The notes beneath the pieces were generated by a model, which was given only the letters and a program-made list of their open reading frames with translations, was not told where the DNA came from and ran no database searches. Positions 35,138-46,106 of a stretch of 64,000 nt of DNA are shown in pieces. The stretch is from positions 99,046,239-99,110,238 of the forward strand of contig NC_081413.1 in assembly GCF_030272615.1 (NCBI RefSeq), in the 5' to 3' direction. The stretch is from Cryptomeria japonica (Eukaryota > Streptophyta > Pinopsida > Cupressales > Cupressaceae). Position 1 is the first letter of the stretch. Each line of letters opens with the position of its first letter. The translations under genes were made by a program, and so were the position numbers.

Positions 35138-35758
35138 TTGAATCCCTTGTATTACCCTACAAAATCCTATGAGGATTCCAAGACAAGAAATAACCCTCTT
35201 TTTGAAGTGATAAGCCCTCAACTGATAAAACAACTGCCATTCCTCCATATTTCTGATGAGTCTAAGAAAGGTGTCCTCGAGGATAGCTCTGATGATGATG
35301 AATTTATTTCTCTATGCTATCGTGCAAAGACAGGATGTAGAGATGTTCAGTTCTCGAGTCTAAAACCTAGGACCCTTGTCAATGATTTTTATGTCTATTA
35401 TAAAAAAAAAAGAATAAATCGTCAACTACTGAAGGTCTTGAATTGTCGTAATGTCAAGTATACATACAAGGACCTGATGGCTATGTTGATATATTTAAAC
35501 CAAGTGGGGAGATGTATGATCAAAGACAAGATACACTGGCCAAATTTTCTTAGAGGGTTTATAGTCAGTTATCACAAGCAAGTCATGAAGAGGTTAAAGG
35601 TCTGGTTCCAGAAGCCTATCATGAAGAATGGTTGTTTGGGCATGAATACATCTGCAAATTTTTGTGTAGCCAAAATCAGAAGCCTGTTCTGGAGATCGTC
35701 ATCTGACATAGTTCATTTCATGTTATGTCATGCATCACAAACCCTCTTTTCCGCATAG
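35138..35758 (+). CDS. Unidentified ORF in element H (2)
   Basis: A 206-codon open frame, basic in its second half (YYKKKRINRQLLKVL, KQVMKRLKVWFQK), preceded by an acidic stretch (LEDSSDDDEFISL). No recognised domain or membrane segment. It lies between the H LTRs in the orientation of the element, so it is probably an element protein, possibly decayed. The function is unknown. Confidence 0.35.
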   Translation: MNPLYYPTKSYEDSKTRNNPLFEVISPQLIKQLPFLHISDESKKGVLEDSSDDDEFISLCYRAKTGCRDVQFSSLKPRTLVNDFYVYYKKKRINRQLLKVLNCRNVKYTYKDLMAMLIYLNQVGRCMIKDKIHWPNFLRGFIVSYHKQVMKRLKVWFQKPIMKNGCLGMNTSANFCVAKIRSLFWRSSSDIVHFMLCHASQTLFSA

Positions 35759-36220
35759 GACATACATTTCTCTCAACCCGTAAATGGTTTCACTTAAATA
35801 ATATTGCCCTCCTTCATCATAAGGCCCTTATGGCCGTGTACATATTTAGGTTCTATTTTTGGTTTGTTGTAGGCGTAGTTTGTTTCACTTTTTGTTTTTG
35901 GCTTGTTAGCCTTGCATTTTTCCCAATCGCTCCTCTACCCTACTACTAAGCAGTGCCCTTTCCTTCTATTACGTCTGACTCTGTTGCCCAATTTTTTACA
36001 TGCACTGGTCCGATTTTTGGAGTTCTCTGCATCCTACTAGTGCTCATCCCCATTTAGAGTCTATATGTTACCTATAAATTTTTTTAAACTTTTGATAAGC
36101 CACTTCCCTCCACTATTTCTCTCATTTGCTCTTGTCACGACCTTTCTAAGTTTCCTAACTTTTGTCGTAGGATTATTAACTTTTAGAACCGCCTGAGCAT
36201 CCAACCAACTTAGGGAAGTC

Positions 36221-37908
36221 TGCATAAAGTCAACGCCCTTAGGAAGTCAGACTTGCGATTACTTTCGAAAGGAGTTTGATGGTTGTGAACCTGCTCGATC
36301 TCTGACTTTCTGAAAATTCTCGTGTTGTGATGGATGTTAAGCTCCCTCGAGATTTTAAGGGACACCATTGATTCCAAGTAAGGACATTTTGGTGAGGTAA
36401 TTTCAAGTCATTTCAGTACCCTGGGGTGGCAGCACAAGTGATGGTAAAGATAGGTCTTGCTTGGGCGCCGATGGAATTAAATACTCGACTGTCAGGTTGA
36501 TAAGAATAACAACTTCTTGCCATCCCTCTTTCTGCCTCGCCATTTGCCACTCCATGCACTATTTTTGAGGAACAAATCAAAAAAATATTTATGAAGTACC
36601 GTCATTAATGGTCATTAAGAAATCAGGATATGAAAAAGGACGATGACATGCGTTACTTCATTTGATGCTGATCATTTTTCAGAAAATATTAAAGATAGCT
36701 AAAGGAAAAAATTAACTTCATTTTTGCACGTATCAGAATGGTCTTGCCTCATGACGTTGAGTTGTCATTTCATAACCCAGATTTGAATTGGCCAAAGAAA
36801 GAATAGGAGGATATAGTTCGACAATTATGGTCTTTTACATGGAAGGCACACACCGATTTCAGTGGATATCGGAGGGTCGTCACCATATTAGATAAGATTG
36901 CAGAACAAGCTGAAAACCATGAACAACATTTGCAAGATGAGCTAGCAGCGGAGAGAAACCCGAATTATTAACTTCGGTGAAATGCTGCTCCAAGCTAGGA
37001 AAGATCTTGTGGCACAACCGGATGTTGAACCAGTGTAGGGACATATTCTTTTGAACCCGTTTGACTTTTTTCGAGCTACTGTTTTTGATTGAGAAGAATT
37101 CAAAGGTATTCTGTTGATGCTGATTGAAGAAGAAGAGAAGGTAGATGAGATTGATAGACAAGTTGTAGAGAAAAATCCAATACCTGATGATGGAGCTTGA
37201 GCTTGGTGACCTTATAGAATTATTTGTTTTGAAGCGGTTTATATTTTTATGTCGCTCTTTGAAATTTTTTTTTTGAAACGGTCATGTGTTCAAGACTGTT
37301 ATATTTAGTAACCATTTCTTGAAAATCGAAAAGATAACGGGTTGGTAGTTATTAATAAGTAGATTAGTTATTTTTAAGGGATCTTTTGGGCAAACTTTGT
37401 TTTTCTCATAGGAGCAAAATTTTTTCATGCATGTTGTTATCTACTATTTTAATATAGAAGAACTATTGGTGGCTTTCATATATTCGTAATCTTTGAATTA
37501 TGGTGTGTGGATGCTTTTCTATTCTTTGAAATGGATGTCAGTTGGTGAATTTATATTGAAGTGGTGGATGGTTTGAAATTTCAGTTATTGTGAAATATTA
37601 TCTGTGAATGGTGTTTCGTAGTGACTTTTATTTGAGAATCTAAAAAATCCCAAATAAATAGTAGTTAGTTTTGTGAATGCCTTTGCAAATCTTTCTGGTT
37701 AAAATCTCTTTCCTTATTTTCTTTCTGGTTAAAAGCATATGGGTTATTTATTTATTCATTGAAAATCATTAGAAGGTAGCTGCCACCTTGTAAAATAAGC
37801 AGAGAACCAGTCAGTAAATAGTTTGTTAGATTATTTCAACTGTGGTTACATTTGTAATCTCCGCGGGCGTGAGAATATAGAGTTAGGTGACAAACATGTT
37901 AACCAACA
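36221..37908 (+). repeat. Right LTR of element H
   Basis: Starts TGCATAAAGTCAACGCCC, about 1688 bp, ending TTAACCAACA. Confidence 0.75.
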
Positions 37909-38187
37909 AATATTTAATTGGCTAATGACGTCGTCTCAATTAAATAAACTTCTAAATTTATTTGATTTCATTTATTGCCCATTTCAGATTAATTGAATCA
38001 TTTTATTCCAAATTCAATTATTTTTCTCCACTTTTCCACATTTATTAAATAATTTTAAATTATTTAATATAATTACTAATTACCTTTTTCTTCTAGATAA
38101 GTAAATAAATTTAATTATTTTCATTGCATTAATTAAAGAATTCTTGAAATTATTCAATTAATGGAGAAACAATGTCTATCTACTACA
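37909..38187. other. AT-rich junction between H and F
   Basis: AT-rich sequence with TTTAATTAATT words resembling the U3 half of the D/E type of LTR, but too short and degraded to assign. The 5' part of F is missing beyond it. Confidence 0.35.
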
Positions 38188-38229
38188 TCGGCTACATTCT
38201 TTTGGTGGAAGTAGTTGTTTGTTGGCACA

Positions 38230-38572
38230 TAATAGTGAATGATGGATATGGCATAAAAGGATGCGATATATCAATTTTGACAATATGGTGAAGAGTAGTA
38301 CTACTAAAGTTGTGAGAGACTTACCAAGGACCATCAAATCTACTAATACTATATGTAGGTAATGTCAACTAGGAAAACAAATTGAAAGGAGGTTCATGGA
38401 CAAAGATAATTCTACTTCAAAAACTTTGGACCTGGTTCACACAGACCTTTGCAGACCCACAGGATAAGAGGACTCAATGGAGAAAGGTACTTTATGTTGC
38501 TTATTGATGATTACTCTAGGATGATATGGGTTACATTTTTGAAAGAAAAATATGAGGCTTTTGAAAGGTTTA
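38230..38572 (+). pseudogene. Copia pre-integrase and integrase start of F
   Basis: Translation gives a WHKRMRYINFDNM pre-integrase motif (LWHRRLGH type), CQLGKQ, a LVHTDLC motif (first aspartate of the integrase triad) and WVTFLKEKYEAFERF, with stops after CR and PTG. The protein continues at 40373 after element C. Confidence 0.75.
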
Positions 38573-40372
38573 TGTTGACAAATACAAAGATGACATATGC
38601 TTTGTGGTAAAGAAAGATGAAATCTGGATGGAAGCAGTTATCCCAAGAACTATTTGGGTAACCGAAATGAGATATGAAGCTGATGAAAACATAATTGAGA
38701 CATATGCAAAATCTCTACTTGAGGCACCAAGAAAACCAGATGAGAAATTCTTTGGCAATGCTAAGACAATTGAAAGTGGTATTCAGTCTAAGAAAAGAGT
38801 AAAGAAAATTGAACAGATAGTGAGGAAAGGCACTAGACAAGCTAAAGCAATTAAGGAAGATGTATTGAAGCAAACTGGTATCAAGGAAAGTGAGTTGGAA
38901 GGACTTCAACCGGAAGCTCATCTTTCATTGGTTGCAACTTCTTCTGAAAGTGATATACCGACCGAATTCAAAAGGGTAGCAAGGAAAAGAAAACACTCAC
39001 CAACACCCTCACCTACACCCAGAAAAACAAGACAAAAGCAACAGGCAGTTAGGCCTCCAGTTAAGAAGTTAAATCCAAAGAAGAAGAAGGTAAAACAGGA
39101 TATTGCTCCACTGGACAAACTTCTAAGTGAAATAACTGAGGATGGAAAGTTGAGAAATATTAGCAAGTTGTATAGCACACTTTCTACCGATGATAAAGAA
39201 AGCATAGAGAATAGTGTAATTTTACACTTGGAAATATACAAGAAATTTTTGATGGAGATTGTTGATGATATACCCACTGATTTAAGACTAGAAGCTAGAA
39301 GGGTAGCTATTATTGAGCTAGACAAAAAGATAAAAATAGAAAAATTGCTTGCAGTTCACCTAATGAACTCCACTGAAGAGATAGATCAATTAATCAGTGA
39401 GGCCAACCAGACAATATTTTCAACCGGTCACCGACATGCTGCACTTATGGCAGGAGGAGTGAAAGAAATTTCAAAAGAAACTGCAGATCAATGGGATATA
39501 TTCTTTGTTGCAAAAGAGGAACAAGAAGAACTTAAAAGACCTAGGACCATCAGGGTATACCAAAAGGATAGGGATAAGCGGAAAGGTAAGGTAGGTGGAC
39601 CTCCAAGCCTAAAAATAACTGATAACTTACCCCCACCTCTTTCTGATATTCCACCTGTAGAAACCATTGACACACAACCGACAATGGAGGGTATGGAGAC
39701 TCCTCATAAGGATACAAATCCCGAGTCAGAAATTTTGTACACTATGAACATAGATACACAAAGGTAAATATTGTGATAGATAAGGAATCAACTGAAAAGA
39801 CAGATGTGGCAATAGAGCCACCAATTGAAAATATTGAAATTGATAACATTGGAATTGGGGAACAACAAACTGAAGAATCAAATGATTCCCCAGCCACTGG
39901 GAAGACAAAGACCATAGATGTGCATACTATTGCATCTACTGAGCCACCGACAACTACAAAAAATGAAAAACCAACTGAGTCATCGGTAGTAGACAGTGCA
40001 GAGGTGAATATAGAGAAACCGACAGTGCATACTGAGACTACATCAGAAAAATCAGTAGTTGAGAGCACAAAGAAACCCACTGAGGCACAGGTTGAGAAGC
40101 CAGAACAAAAATAGTTAGAGTCACAGGTTCAAACTGAGACAGTGCCACTGGAAACAACTGAAAAGCCTAAACCTTTTCTAGTAGAAATGCAAACACAAAC
40201 TGACCTACCAGAGGTCGAAACAAGCAAAGTTATTACTACAACCGACATCATGGAAATTGTGAAAATAGTTGGGCAGATATCTGGTACTTCAATGACATAA
40301 TTCAGACCAACGAACGTGACAAAGGTAATATTAACCCCCCCCCCCCTCTTAGTATCTTTGGGAATCCTAACA
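38573..40372 (+). mobile_element. Element C: 1.8-kb internally deleted relative of A/B
   Basis: Exactly 1800 bp between perfect duplications GTTTA (38568-38572 and 40373-40377). It starts TGTTGACAAATAC and ends CCTAACA, the end of the B-type LTR including C run, CTCTTAGTATC and GGGAATCC. The interior is the middle and part of the distal ORF2. ORF1, the ORF2 N-terminus and nearly all LTR sequence are missing. The left junction sits where LTR-start-like TGTTGRCAAAT and ORF2 sequence (VDKYKDD codons) coincide, suggesting a microhomology deletion before insertion. Confidence 0.8.
38604..40114 (+). pseudogene. ORF2 fragment in element C
   Basis: Open frame 38604-39767 (387 codons) closely matches B ORF2: DEIWMEAVIPRTIWVTEM, the basic block KTRQKQQAVRPPVKK, TADQWDIFFVAKEEQEEL, and GGPPSLKITDNLPPP. 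A TAA at 39765 is followed by 39773-40114 (Thr/Glu/Pro-rich) and then sequence with MQTQTDLPEVETSK like B (ETQTDLPEVTTSK). It keeps glutamine (CAA) where B has a TAG stop, which supports a single long ORF2 in the ancestor. Confidence 0.7.
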
Positions 40373-40920
40373 GTTTAAAGTGTTCAAATCTATGACTAAG
40401 AATCAAGTATATGGAAGGATCAAATGTTTGAGATCTGATAGAGAAGGAGAGTTTACTTCAAGAGATTTTGAAATTTTTGGTGAGGAACATGGCATTAGAA
40501 ATCATTTTACTACTCCAAGAACCCCACATCAAAATGTAGTTGGAGAAAGAAAGAATAGGATTGTTATTGAGATGACCAGAACGATGTTAAAAGATGCCAA
40601 CCTGAATAATCTATACTAGAAAAAATTTGTGCATATTACTGTTTACATTCTTAATAGGGTACAAGTGAGAGTAAATCATGCTAAGACACCTTATGAGCTT
40701 TGGAATGACAAACCCCCCATTGTGAAGTATTTTAAAATTTTTGGAACCAAATGATATATCAAGAGAGATGAAGAAGACCTAGGAAAATTTGATGCAAGAG
40801 CAGATGAAGGTATATTTTTGGGATATTCTACAAACGGAAAATCCTATCAATGTTTCAACAAAAGGCTGAACAAGATGGTAGAAAGCACAAATGTAAAAGT
40901 GTGTGAAGAATGGAATTAGA
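40373..40920 (+). pseudogene. Copia integrase core of F, continued
   Basis: Open segment 40380-40619 contains IKCLRSDREGEF (second aspartate region), HFTTPRTPHQN and GERKNRIVIEM (the glutamate helix; usual VERKNR reads GERKNR). Then NRVQVRVNHAKTPYELW and LGKFDARADEGIFLGYS follow with stops. This is typical Ty1/copia integrase. Confidence 0.8.
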
Positions 40921-41229
40921 CCGTTCCAGAACCTGAATTTGAGACTAAAATGGAAGTCGTTCTGATTGCTATAGAAGAGAAGATGATCCAAAAGTTGAAG
41001 ACAAAGAAGACCCAAACACTAAAGAAGAAGAAGAACATCAGAAAGTACCTAAGACACCAGCTAAGTATGTGTGGAAAAACTATTCAAAAAATTAGATTAT
41101 TGGAGAGAAAAATAAAGGTGTTTAGACTAGAAGGAAATTTGCAGAGGTCAATGAACAAGAACATTATTGATTTTTATCCCAAGTGGAACCAAAGTCTTAT
41201 GAGGAAGCAAGAAAGGATGAAAGTTGGAT

Positions 41230-41994
41230 AAAGGAAATGGAAGATGAACTGAATTAGATAAAGAAGAATTAGACATGGGAATTGGCAACTAGGCTAGTGG
41301 ACAAAAATGTGATAGGATCTAGTTAAGTGGTTGTTCAAAAAAATGTTGAATGAGGATGGACAAGTCACAAGGAGAAAGGCAAGACTGGAATGTAAAGGAT
41401 TCTCACAAGTAGAAGGTATAGTTTTTGAGGAAACGTTTGCTCCAGGGTAGCTAGGATGGAAGCCATAAGAATTTTTCTTGCTTTTTTAACTTATAATTTT
41501 TTTAAAGTGTATCAGATGGATGTTGAATCAACCTTTCAAAATGGAGAGCTTGAGGAAGAGGTTTATATTGAACAGCCATATGGGTTAAAGTTGTCAAAAG
41601 TTTGAATATAGTTTATAAATTAAAGAAGGATTTATATGGACTTAAGAAAGTCCCCAGAGCTTGGTATGCTAGGCTGGACAATTACTTGTTGCAACAAGAT
41701 TTCAAAAAAGGTACTACAAACAACAATATTTATTTTAAAGTGGATTGATAAGTTGTTGATAGTTAATGTGTATGTTTATGACATTATCTTTGGAGCTGAT
41801 GATAACAAGTGTAAGTGTTTTTTTGAAGAAATGCAAAAGGAATTTGAAATGTCTACGATTCATGAGTTATCCTTCTTTATTGGTTTGAAAGTGACTCAGT
41901 TAGAAGATGGAATTTTTTCTCTCAGGCCAAGTATGTCAAAGAAATGTTAAAGAAGTTTGCGATGAAGAACAGTAAACTGGTTGGAATTCATATG
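41230..41994 (+). pseudogene. Copia reverse transcriptase of F, degraded
   Basis: Fragments in several frames: WELATRLVDKN, then VEGIVFEETFAP, and in 41636-41950 VNVYVYDIIFGADDNKCK, where the usual YVDD is YVYD, so one catalytic aspartate is lost. This is followed by FEMSTIHELSFFIGLKVTQ. It ends in the segment HMTT at the E insertion point. Confidence 0.75.
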
Positions 41995-41999
41995 ACTAC

Positions 42000-42787
42000 T
42001 GTATATGGTGAAAATGGATAACAATAATAACGATATTGAAAGGCTAAATGAATTCAACCACAAAACCCTAGCCTAACAACAACAAAGATCCACCATAACA
42101 TATGAAGATTACCTAAGACAATGCAAATCAAATGAAATCACAAAGATTATACCATCACATGTCCAATAGGGTTTGGATCTCCATTCTTCCTATCTCCATT
42201 GATCTTGTTTGATGTATTTGCTCTCAGATTTTATGTGCACAAGAGCTCAACAAAGAACGGAATGTGGTTGCAAGTAGGATCACATATGCCAAGTAGTCAA
42301 TTGATCAAGTAGTTAGTCATTAGGATGATTGATTAGGGTTTGATAATGAAGGAAGCATCTCCTTATATAGAAGACACCATATGAAATGGAGGGATAAGAT
42401 TGAGAGGTGTAAAAGGAGGTCAGCTATGATTAGAGGGTAGGTAAAAGAAATAATAAAATAATGAAAGAGGTAGGTAGTGTATGAATTAAGAGATGAATGA
42501 CATGTGTCATGGGTAGAAAAGGCTAATGAATTAATTAAATAAATAAAGATTTATTTAATTAATAGAAGAAGTGGGATCAATTAAATAAATAAGATATTTA
42601 TTTAATTTAGGAAAAAGATAATTTAAATAAATAAATGTATTTATCTAAATGAGAAATAAGGTTAGAAGAGGATAAATGAATTAATTAAATAAATAAAGAT
42701 TTATTTAATTAATAGAAGAATTAGGCTAAAGTAATTAAATAAATAAAATATTTATTTAATTAGACATGACAATTTTAGGTGTCTACA
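42000..42787 (-). repeat. 3' LTR of element E
   Basis: Plus strand TGTATATGGTG...GGTGTCTACA, 788 bp. By hand alignment it differs from the right copy at about eight positions with no indel. Four AT-rich AATTAAATAAAT blocks lie in the right half. Confidence 0.95.
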
Positions 42788-42801
42788 TTTTGCCCCTCTT
42801 T
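42788..42801 (-). other. Polypurine tract of element E
   Basis: Minus strand AAAGAGGGGCAAAA directly before the 3' LTR. Confidence 0.75.
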
Positions 42802-43026
42802 GAGATAATGCGGCTTGTCGCGTTGTTTCAAAGAAGATAATATGAATTGATACAGAGTTGCCCCAAGATGGGAATGATATGCCCCCTCGAGAGATTGGAT
42901 GAAAATTTGTGAAAAGACCACAGACAATCTCTCGATAAGAAAGATGGGATAGAATGGACTGACCGGATAAAGTGACAGAGTCACGAGATAATGAAGACTG
43001 ACTCGGGAAATGAGGGCTAGGGCAGT

Positions 43027-43034
43027 CTATAAGA
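43027..43034 (+). promoter_or_regulatory. TATA-like box for the PMD gene of E
   Basis: CTATAAGA about 95 bases before the exon 1 ATG, at the place where D has TATAAAAAG. Confidence 0.4.
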
Positions 43035-43122
43035 TAGACCACAAGGGAAATACATCCTCATTGTCATCTACACCTCCAAGAGATTAGAATGCAGAGAGAG
43101 AAAAGAGCAGCAACATTCAGCA

Positions 43123-43191
43123 ATGATGGCTTTGGTTCACAGATTCGACCGCATTCGCCGATTGCAGAGGCCAGTAGAGGCAGGAGAGCCA
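43123..43191 (+). CDS. PMD gene of element E, exon 1
   Basis: Starts ATGATGGCT and encodes MMALVHRFDRIRRLQRPVEA followed by GEP, ending CCA|GTAAGT (donor at 43192), phase 0. The motif HRF..IRR..RP and the donor match exon 1 of D. Exon 2 starts at 43940. Confidence 0.6.
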
Positions 43192-43939
43192 GTAAGTACC
43201 ACAAAACCTCCTTGTACTTTGATGCATTTATTGTTATCATTAATGCATGCTAGGTAGAGTAATAAATGCGCTTAGAATAGGGTCCCAAAAAAATGTCAAA
43301 AACGTGTAGGTGCGTCTGCGTTGGTGCCAGGCGCGTTTATGCGGTCTAAAAGAGCGTTTATGTCATGAAAGCACGTTTGTGTCCAAAAATGTGAATTTGT
43401 GTCTTCTAGGTCAAATCGATAGTTCTGTGATGAACATACGCCGTCGATTGGATAAGCTGCTGAGAGGATACACTCAAGCAGGTCCTCTAGGGAAGACTAG
43501 CATAACAAATAGGGCTAGGATTGACAATTCTATGATAGAACATACGTTGCCAATTAGGAAACTTCTCAAGAGGATTCACTCAAGCAGAGGCCCTAGGATA
43601 GGATAGATCAAGGCACTTTGTGATGAACAGTGAGTACCAAGATATAGTACTTTGTGATGAACAGGGAGTACTAAAATATGAGCAACACCTTGTGATGAAC
43701 AGTGAGTGCAAATGTGAGAAGCACTTTGTGATGAATAGGGAGTGCCAAACACGTAGTACTTTGTGATGAATAGGGAGTACCACTAGGATAGAAGCAACAC
43801 TTTGTGATGAACAGCGAGTGTCACTAGGATAGAAGCAACACTTTGTGATGAACAGTGAGTGTCACTAGGATAGAAGCAACACTTTGTGATGAACAGTGAG
43901 TGTTACTAGAACTGACATGATTGATTTGTGTGACTGCAG
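43192..43939 (+). other. Intron of the PMD gene in E
   Basis: 748 bases from GTAAGT to GACTGCAG. The distal half is a tandem array of TTTGTGATGAACAGTGAGTG units. Confidence 0.55.
43610..43910 (+). repeat. Tandem array with TTTGTGATGAACAG core
   Basis: About nine units, roughly 30-45 bases each, e.g. CACTTTGTGATGAACAGTGA followed by GTGTCACTAGGATAGAAGCA in the last copies, which are almost identical. Confidence 0.85.
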
Positions 43940-44356
43940 GAGTATTTGCCTATGCTGGAGTCATGGGAGAGATTCCCATCGACTCAGAGGTTGTGACCTG
44001 AGTTGACAGCAGAGGACTGAGCTACGATTGAGGCTATGGGATTGAGACATATTCTGTATGTGCTTGAGTTTCGAGCGAGCATGGGATTGCTGACTGCACT
44101 GGCGGAGAGGTGGCACTCTGAGACTTGCACTTTTCATTTGTCGATGGGGGAGATGACAGTCACCCTGGAGGATGTATACAGGATTCTGTGGATACCGATC
44201 GATGGGGAGCTGATACCCTACAATCGAGACGGAGACAGATGCACTGAGATGAATGTTCTAGGATCCGAGACTGGAGATGAGGGTGGGACATGTGGCATGG
44301 GATACCATGACATAGACAAGATTAGCACTAGCGGCGATGCTGGTAGGAGTGATTAG
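43940..44356 (+). pseudogene. PMD gene of element E, exon 2 (truncated)
   Basis: Encodes EYLPMLESWERFPSTQRL, a TGA, PELTAED, a TGA, then ATIEAMGL and GLLTALAERWHSETCTFHLS..MTVTLEDVYRIL..PIDGELIPYN, the first third of a plant mobile domain. Both TGA codons fall where Arg (CGA) would fit. After about 44240 similarity to D is lost and the frame stops at 44356, so the rest of the domain and the RGG-like tail are missing. The domain is the best conserved part of the plus strand of E. Confidence 0.7.
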
Positions 44357-46105
44357 TGGGTTCCTCTGTATCAGTTTTGTACCATTTTGTATGATGATGT
44401 AGACACCTGCGGGTGATTGTAGCCATATGATTTTGACATCATTGTATCATGACACTTATGATTATATATATATATGAGATGATTCATCTTTGCAACAACT
44501 ATATGCATGTGTACCTATGTGATGAGATGTTCTTATGTGATGCTTATGATATGGATGCAAATATGTACATGAGGAAATGCAATGTTTTTGTTCTTTGATG
44601 TTTTATATGTGTATGCATGATGCAAATGTGAATGTATGTAATGCAGATGAATATGATAATGCAAATGTAAATTGTGCTAACAGGTGTTGTGTGCAGGATG
44701 TGATGCAGTTGTGATATCTATATGTATGTATGAAATGCTTATATGTGGTAATGCAGGTGCAACTACATGAAATGCAAATGTTTTTGGTGTGTCATTATAC
44801 TCAGTCATGTGATAGTAGGCTACGCGGACTCGAGAAGGATGATGGAAGTCAATCAAGAAAGGGGGATGAAAGATAGAAGATATGAAAGTGAAAGAGCTTC
44901 TTGTGCTTTATCATCATTGAGCTTTATTATGGCAAGTAGGTTATGACATTCGAGGCATATGTTTGACCCAGAAAGTCATTGTACCTGTTTGCATGGAGAT
45001 AAGACAGTCACAAACAAGGAATGCCCCAGTTCACACTAGACTCTCAGTGTCCTCATATCCGTGGACAAGTCATAGAATTACTAAGAGACAATCCACAGAC
45101 AGCAAATACAAATAGGTGACGATACCCCATCCTCGCCTTTCTAGTCAAAGACATCCTGGAGATAAAATCTCTAGTCAGAGACATCCTGGAAAAGCTAAAA
45201 GACATGTCACCAAGAAGATAAAATCAAAAGAAAACCAAGACTCGACACCAACATTCACTGTAGTCCTCAAGTTTAGTGTCTCTTCTCACTTGTATAAGTC
45301 TTATTTGATTGTGGTCATAATGTTTACTTTCACAAAAAGGATAGATAGCACCGAACCATAATATTGTCTGAGTCTGTTGAAAGATTTGATTTGTTGAAGC
45401 CCATTGTTGCTGTTGTGTCTCATCTGAAACTGACTGAATCCATGAAATTGATACTTTATTGCGGAGAAGATGAAACTTTATTGCAGATCTGTGATGCAAA
45501 TGTTGCTTTATTGCGGATTGTGCGCGGACAGACTGAAGGAAGCTAGAAGAAACTATACTCCTCGAAACATGTGATGTTCTCAGTTCCACACCCATCACTA
45601 GATGTAGGATTTGCCTTAGCCACAGATAGGATCTGATTTATTATGGATGGAAAGGGAGGTGAAAAGGGAGGTTTATTATGAATGGCTAACCAATCTTGGG
45701 TAGATCAATAACAAGCCATGATGGGAATGGGTAAGTTTATTATGAACAAATAGGTTGTGAGTGTGTGCAAAGTGAAAGGATGAAAGTGAATCCTGAAGGA
45801 GGGAGGAGCAATGTCTCTACACATGGTGCTGGTGACCCAGTTTTCACCATGGTACTTGCCCAGGGCACCACCGAAGTGGTTTTCACCATTGGACGAAATT
45901 ATTTCTCTTTACTTTTTTCAATTTTTCAATTTTTTTTGTGTCACAAGGCGCTTGTTTGCCAGGTTTTCACTAAGTAACGATTTTTTTGTTTTATAATTTT
46001 TTTTGTATTTTTGAAATTTTTGAATTTTTTTGTATTTTTTGAATTAGGATACTCTGAAGAGCTATGTGTAAAACCTGCAAAGGTGCATGTTGTTGATAGG
46101 ATCCT
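44357..46105. other. Spacer of element E between PMD gene and integrase tail
   Basis: No gene recognised. It contains TG/AT-rich sequence, a small direct repeat (CATCCTGGA, 45151-45192) and GCCAGGTTTTCACTA (about 45957-45971) shared with D. Confidence 0.5.
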
Positions 46106-46106
46106 C

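Larger units (their letters stand above)
32729..37908 (+). mobile_element. Element H: non-autonomous LTR element (LARD-like)
   Basis: Two diverged direct repeats (32729-34409 and 36221-37908) flank 1.8 kb. A primer-site-like TGGTGACTCTACTGG follows the left repeat and a purine-rich TTAGGGAAG precedes the right one, so the element reads left to right. The interior holds two short ORFs without pol motifs. Bases flanking the two ends (CGATT, AATAT) do not match, so the target duplication is lost or a flank was rearranged. Confidence 0.7.

Noticed and set aside
32724-37913. Target duplication around element H
   Set aside because: CGATT and AATAT do not match, and shifting the ends by a few bases did not help.
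38573-38600. A true full LTR start at the left end of C
   Set aside because: Only the first 10-11 bases resemble the LTR; from there on it is ORF2 coding sequence, so it is a deletion junction and not an LTR.
43610-43910. Array resembling a CRISPR (repeat TTTGTGATGAACAG with short variable parts)
   Set aside because: Units are irregular, spacers are partly repeated too, there are no cas genes, and the context is a plant retrotransposon intron.
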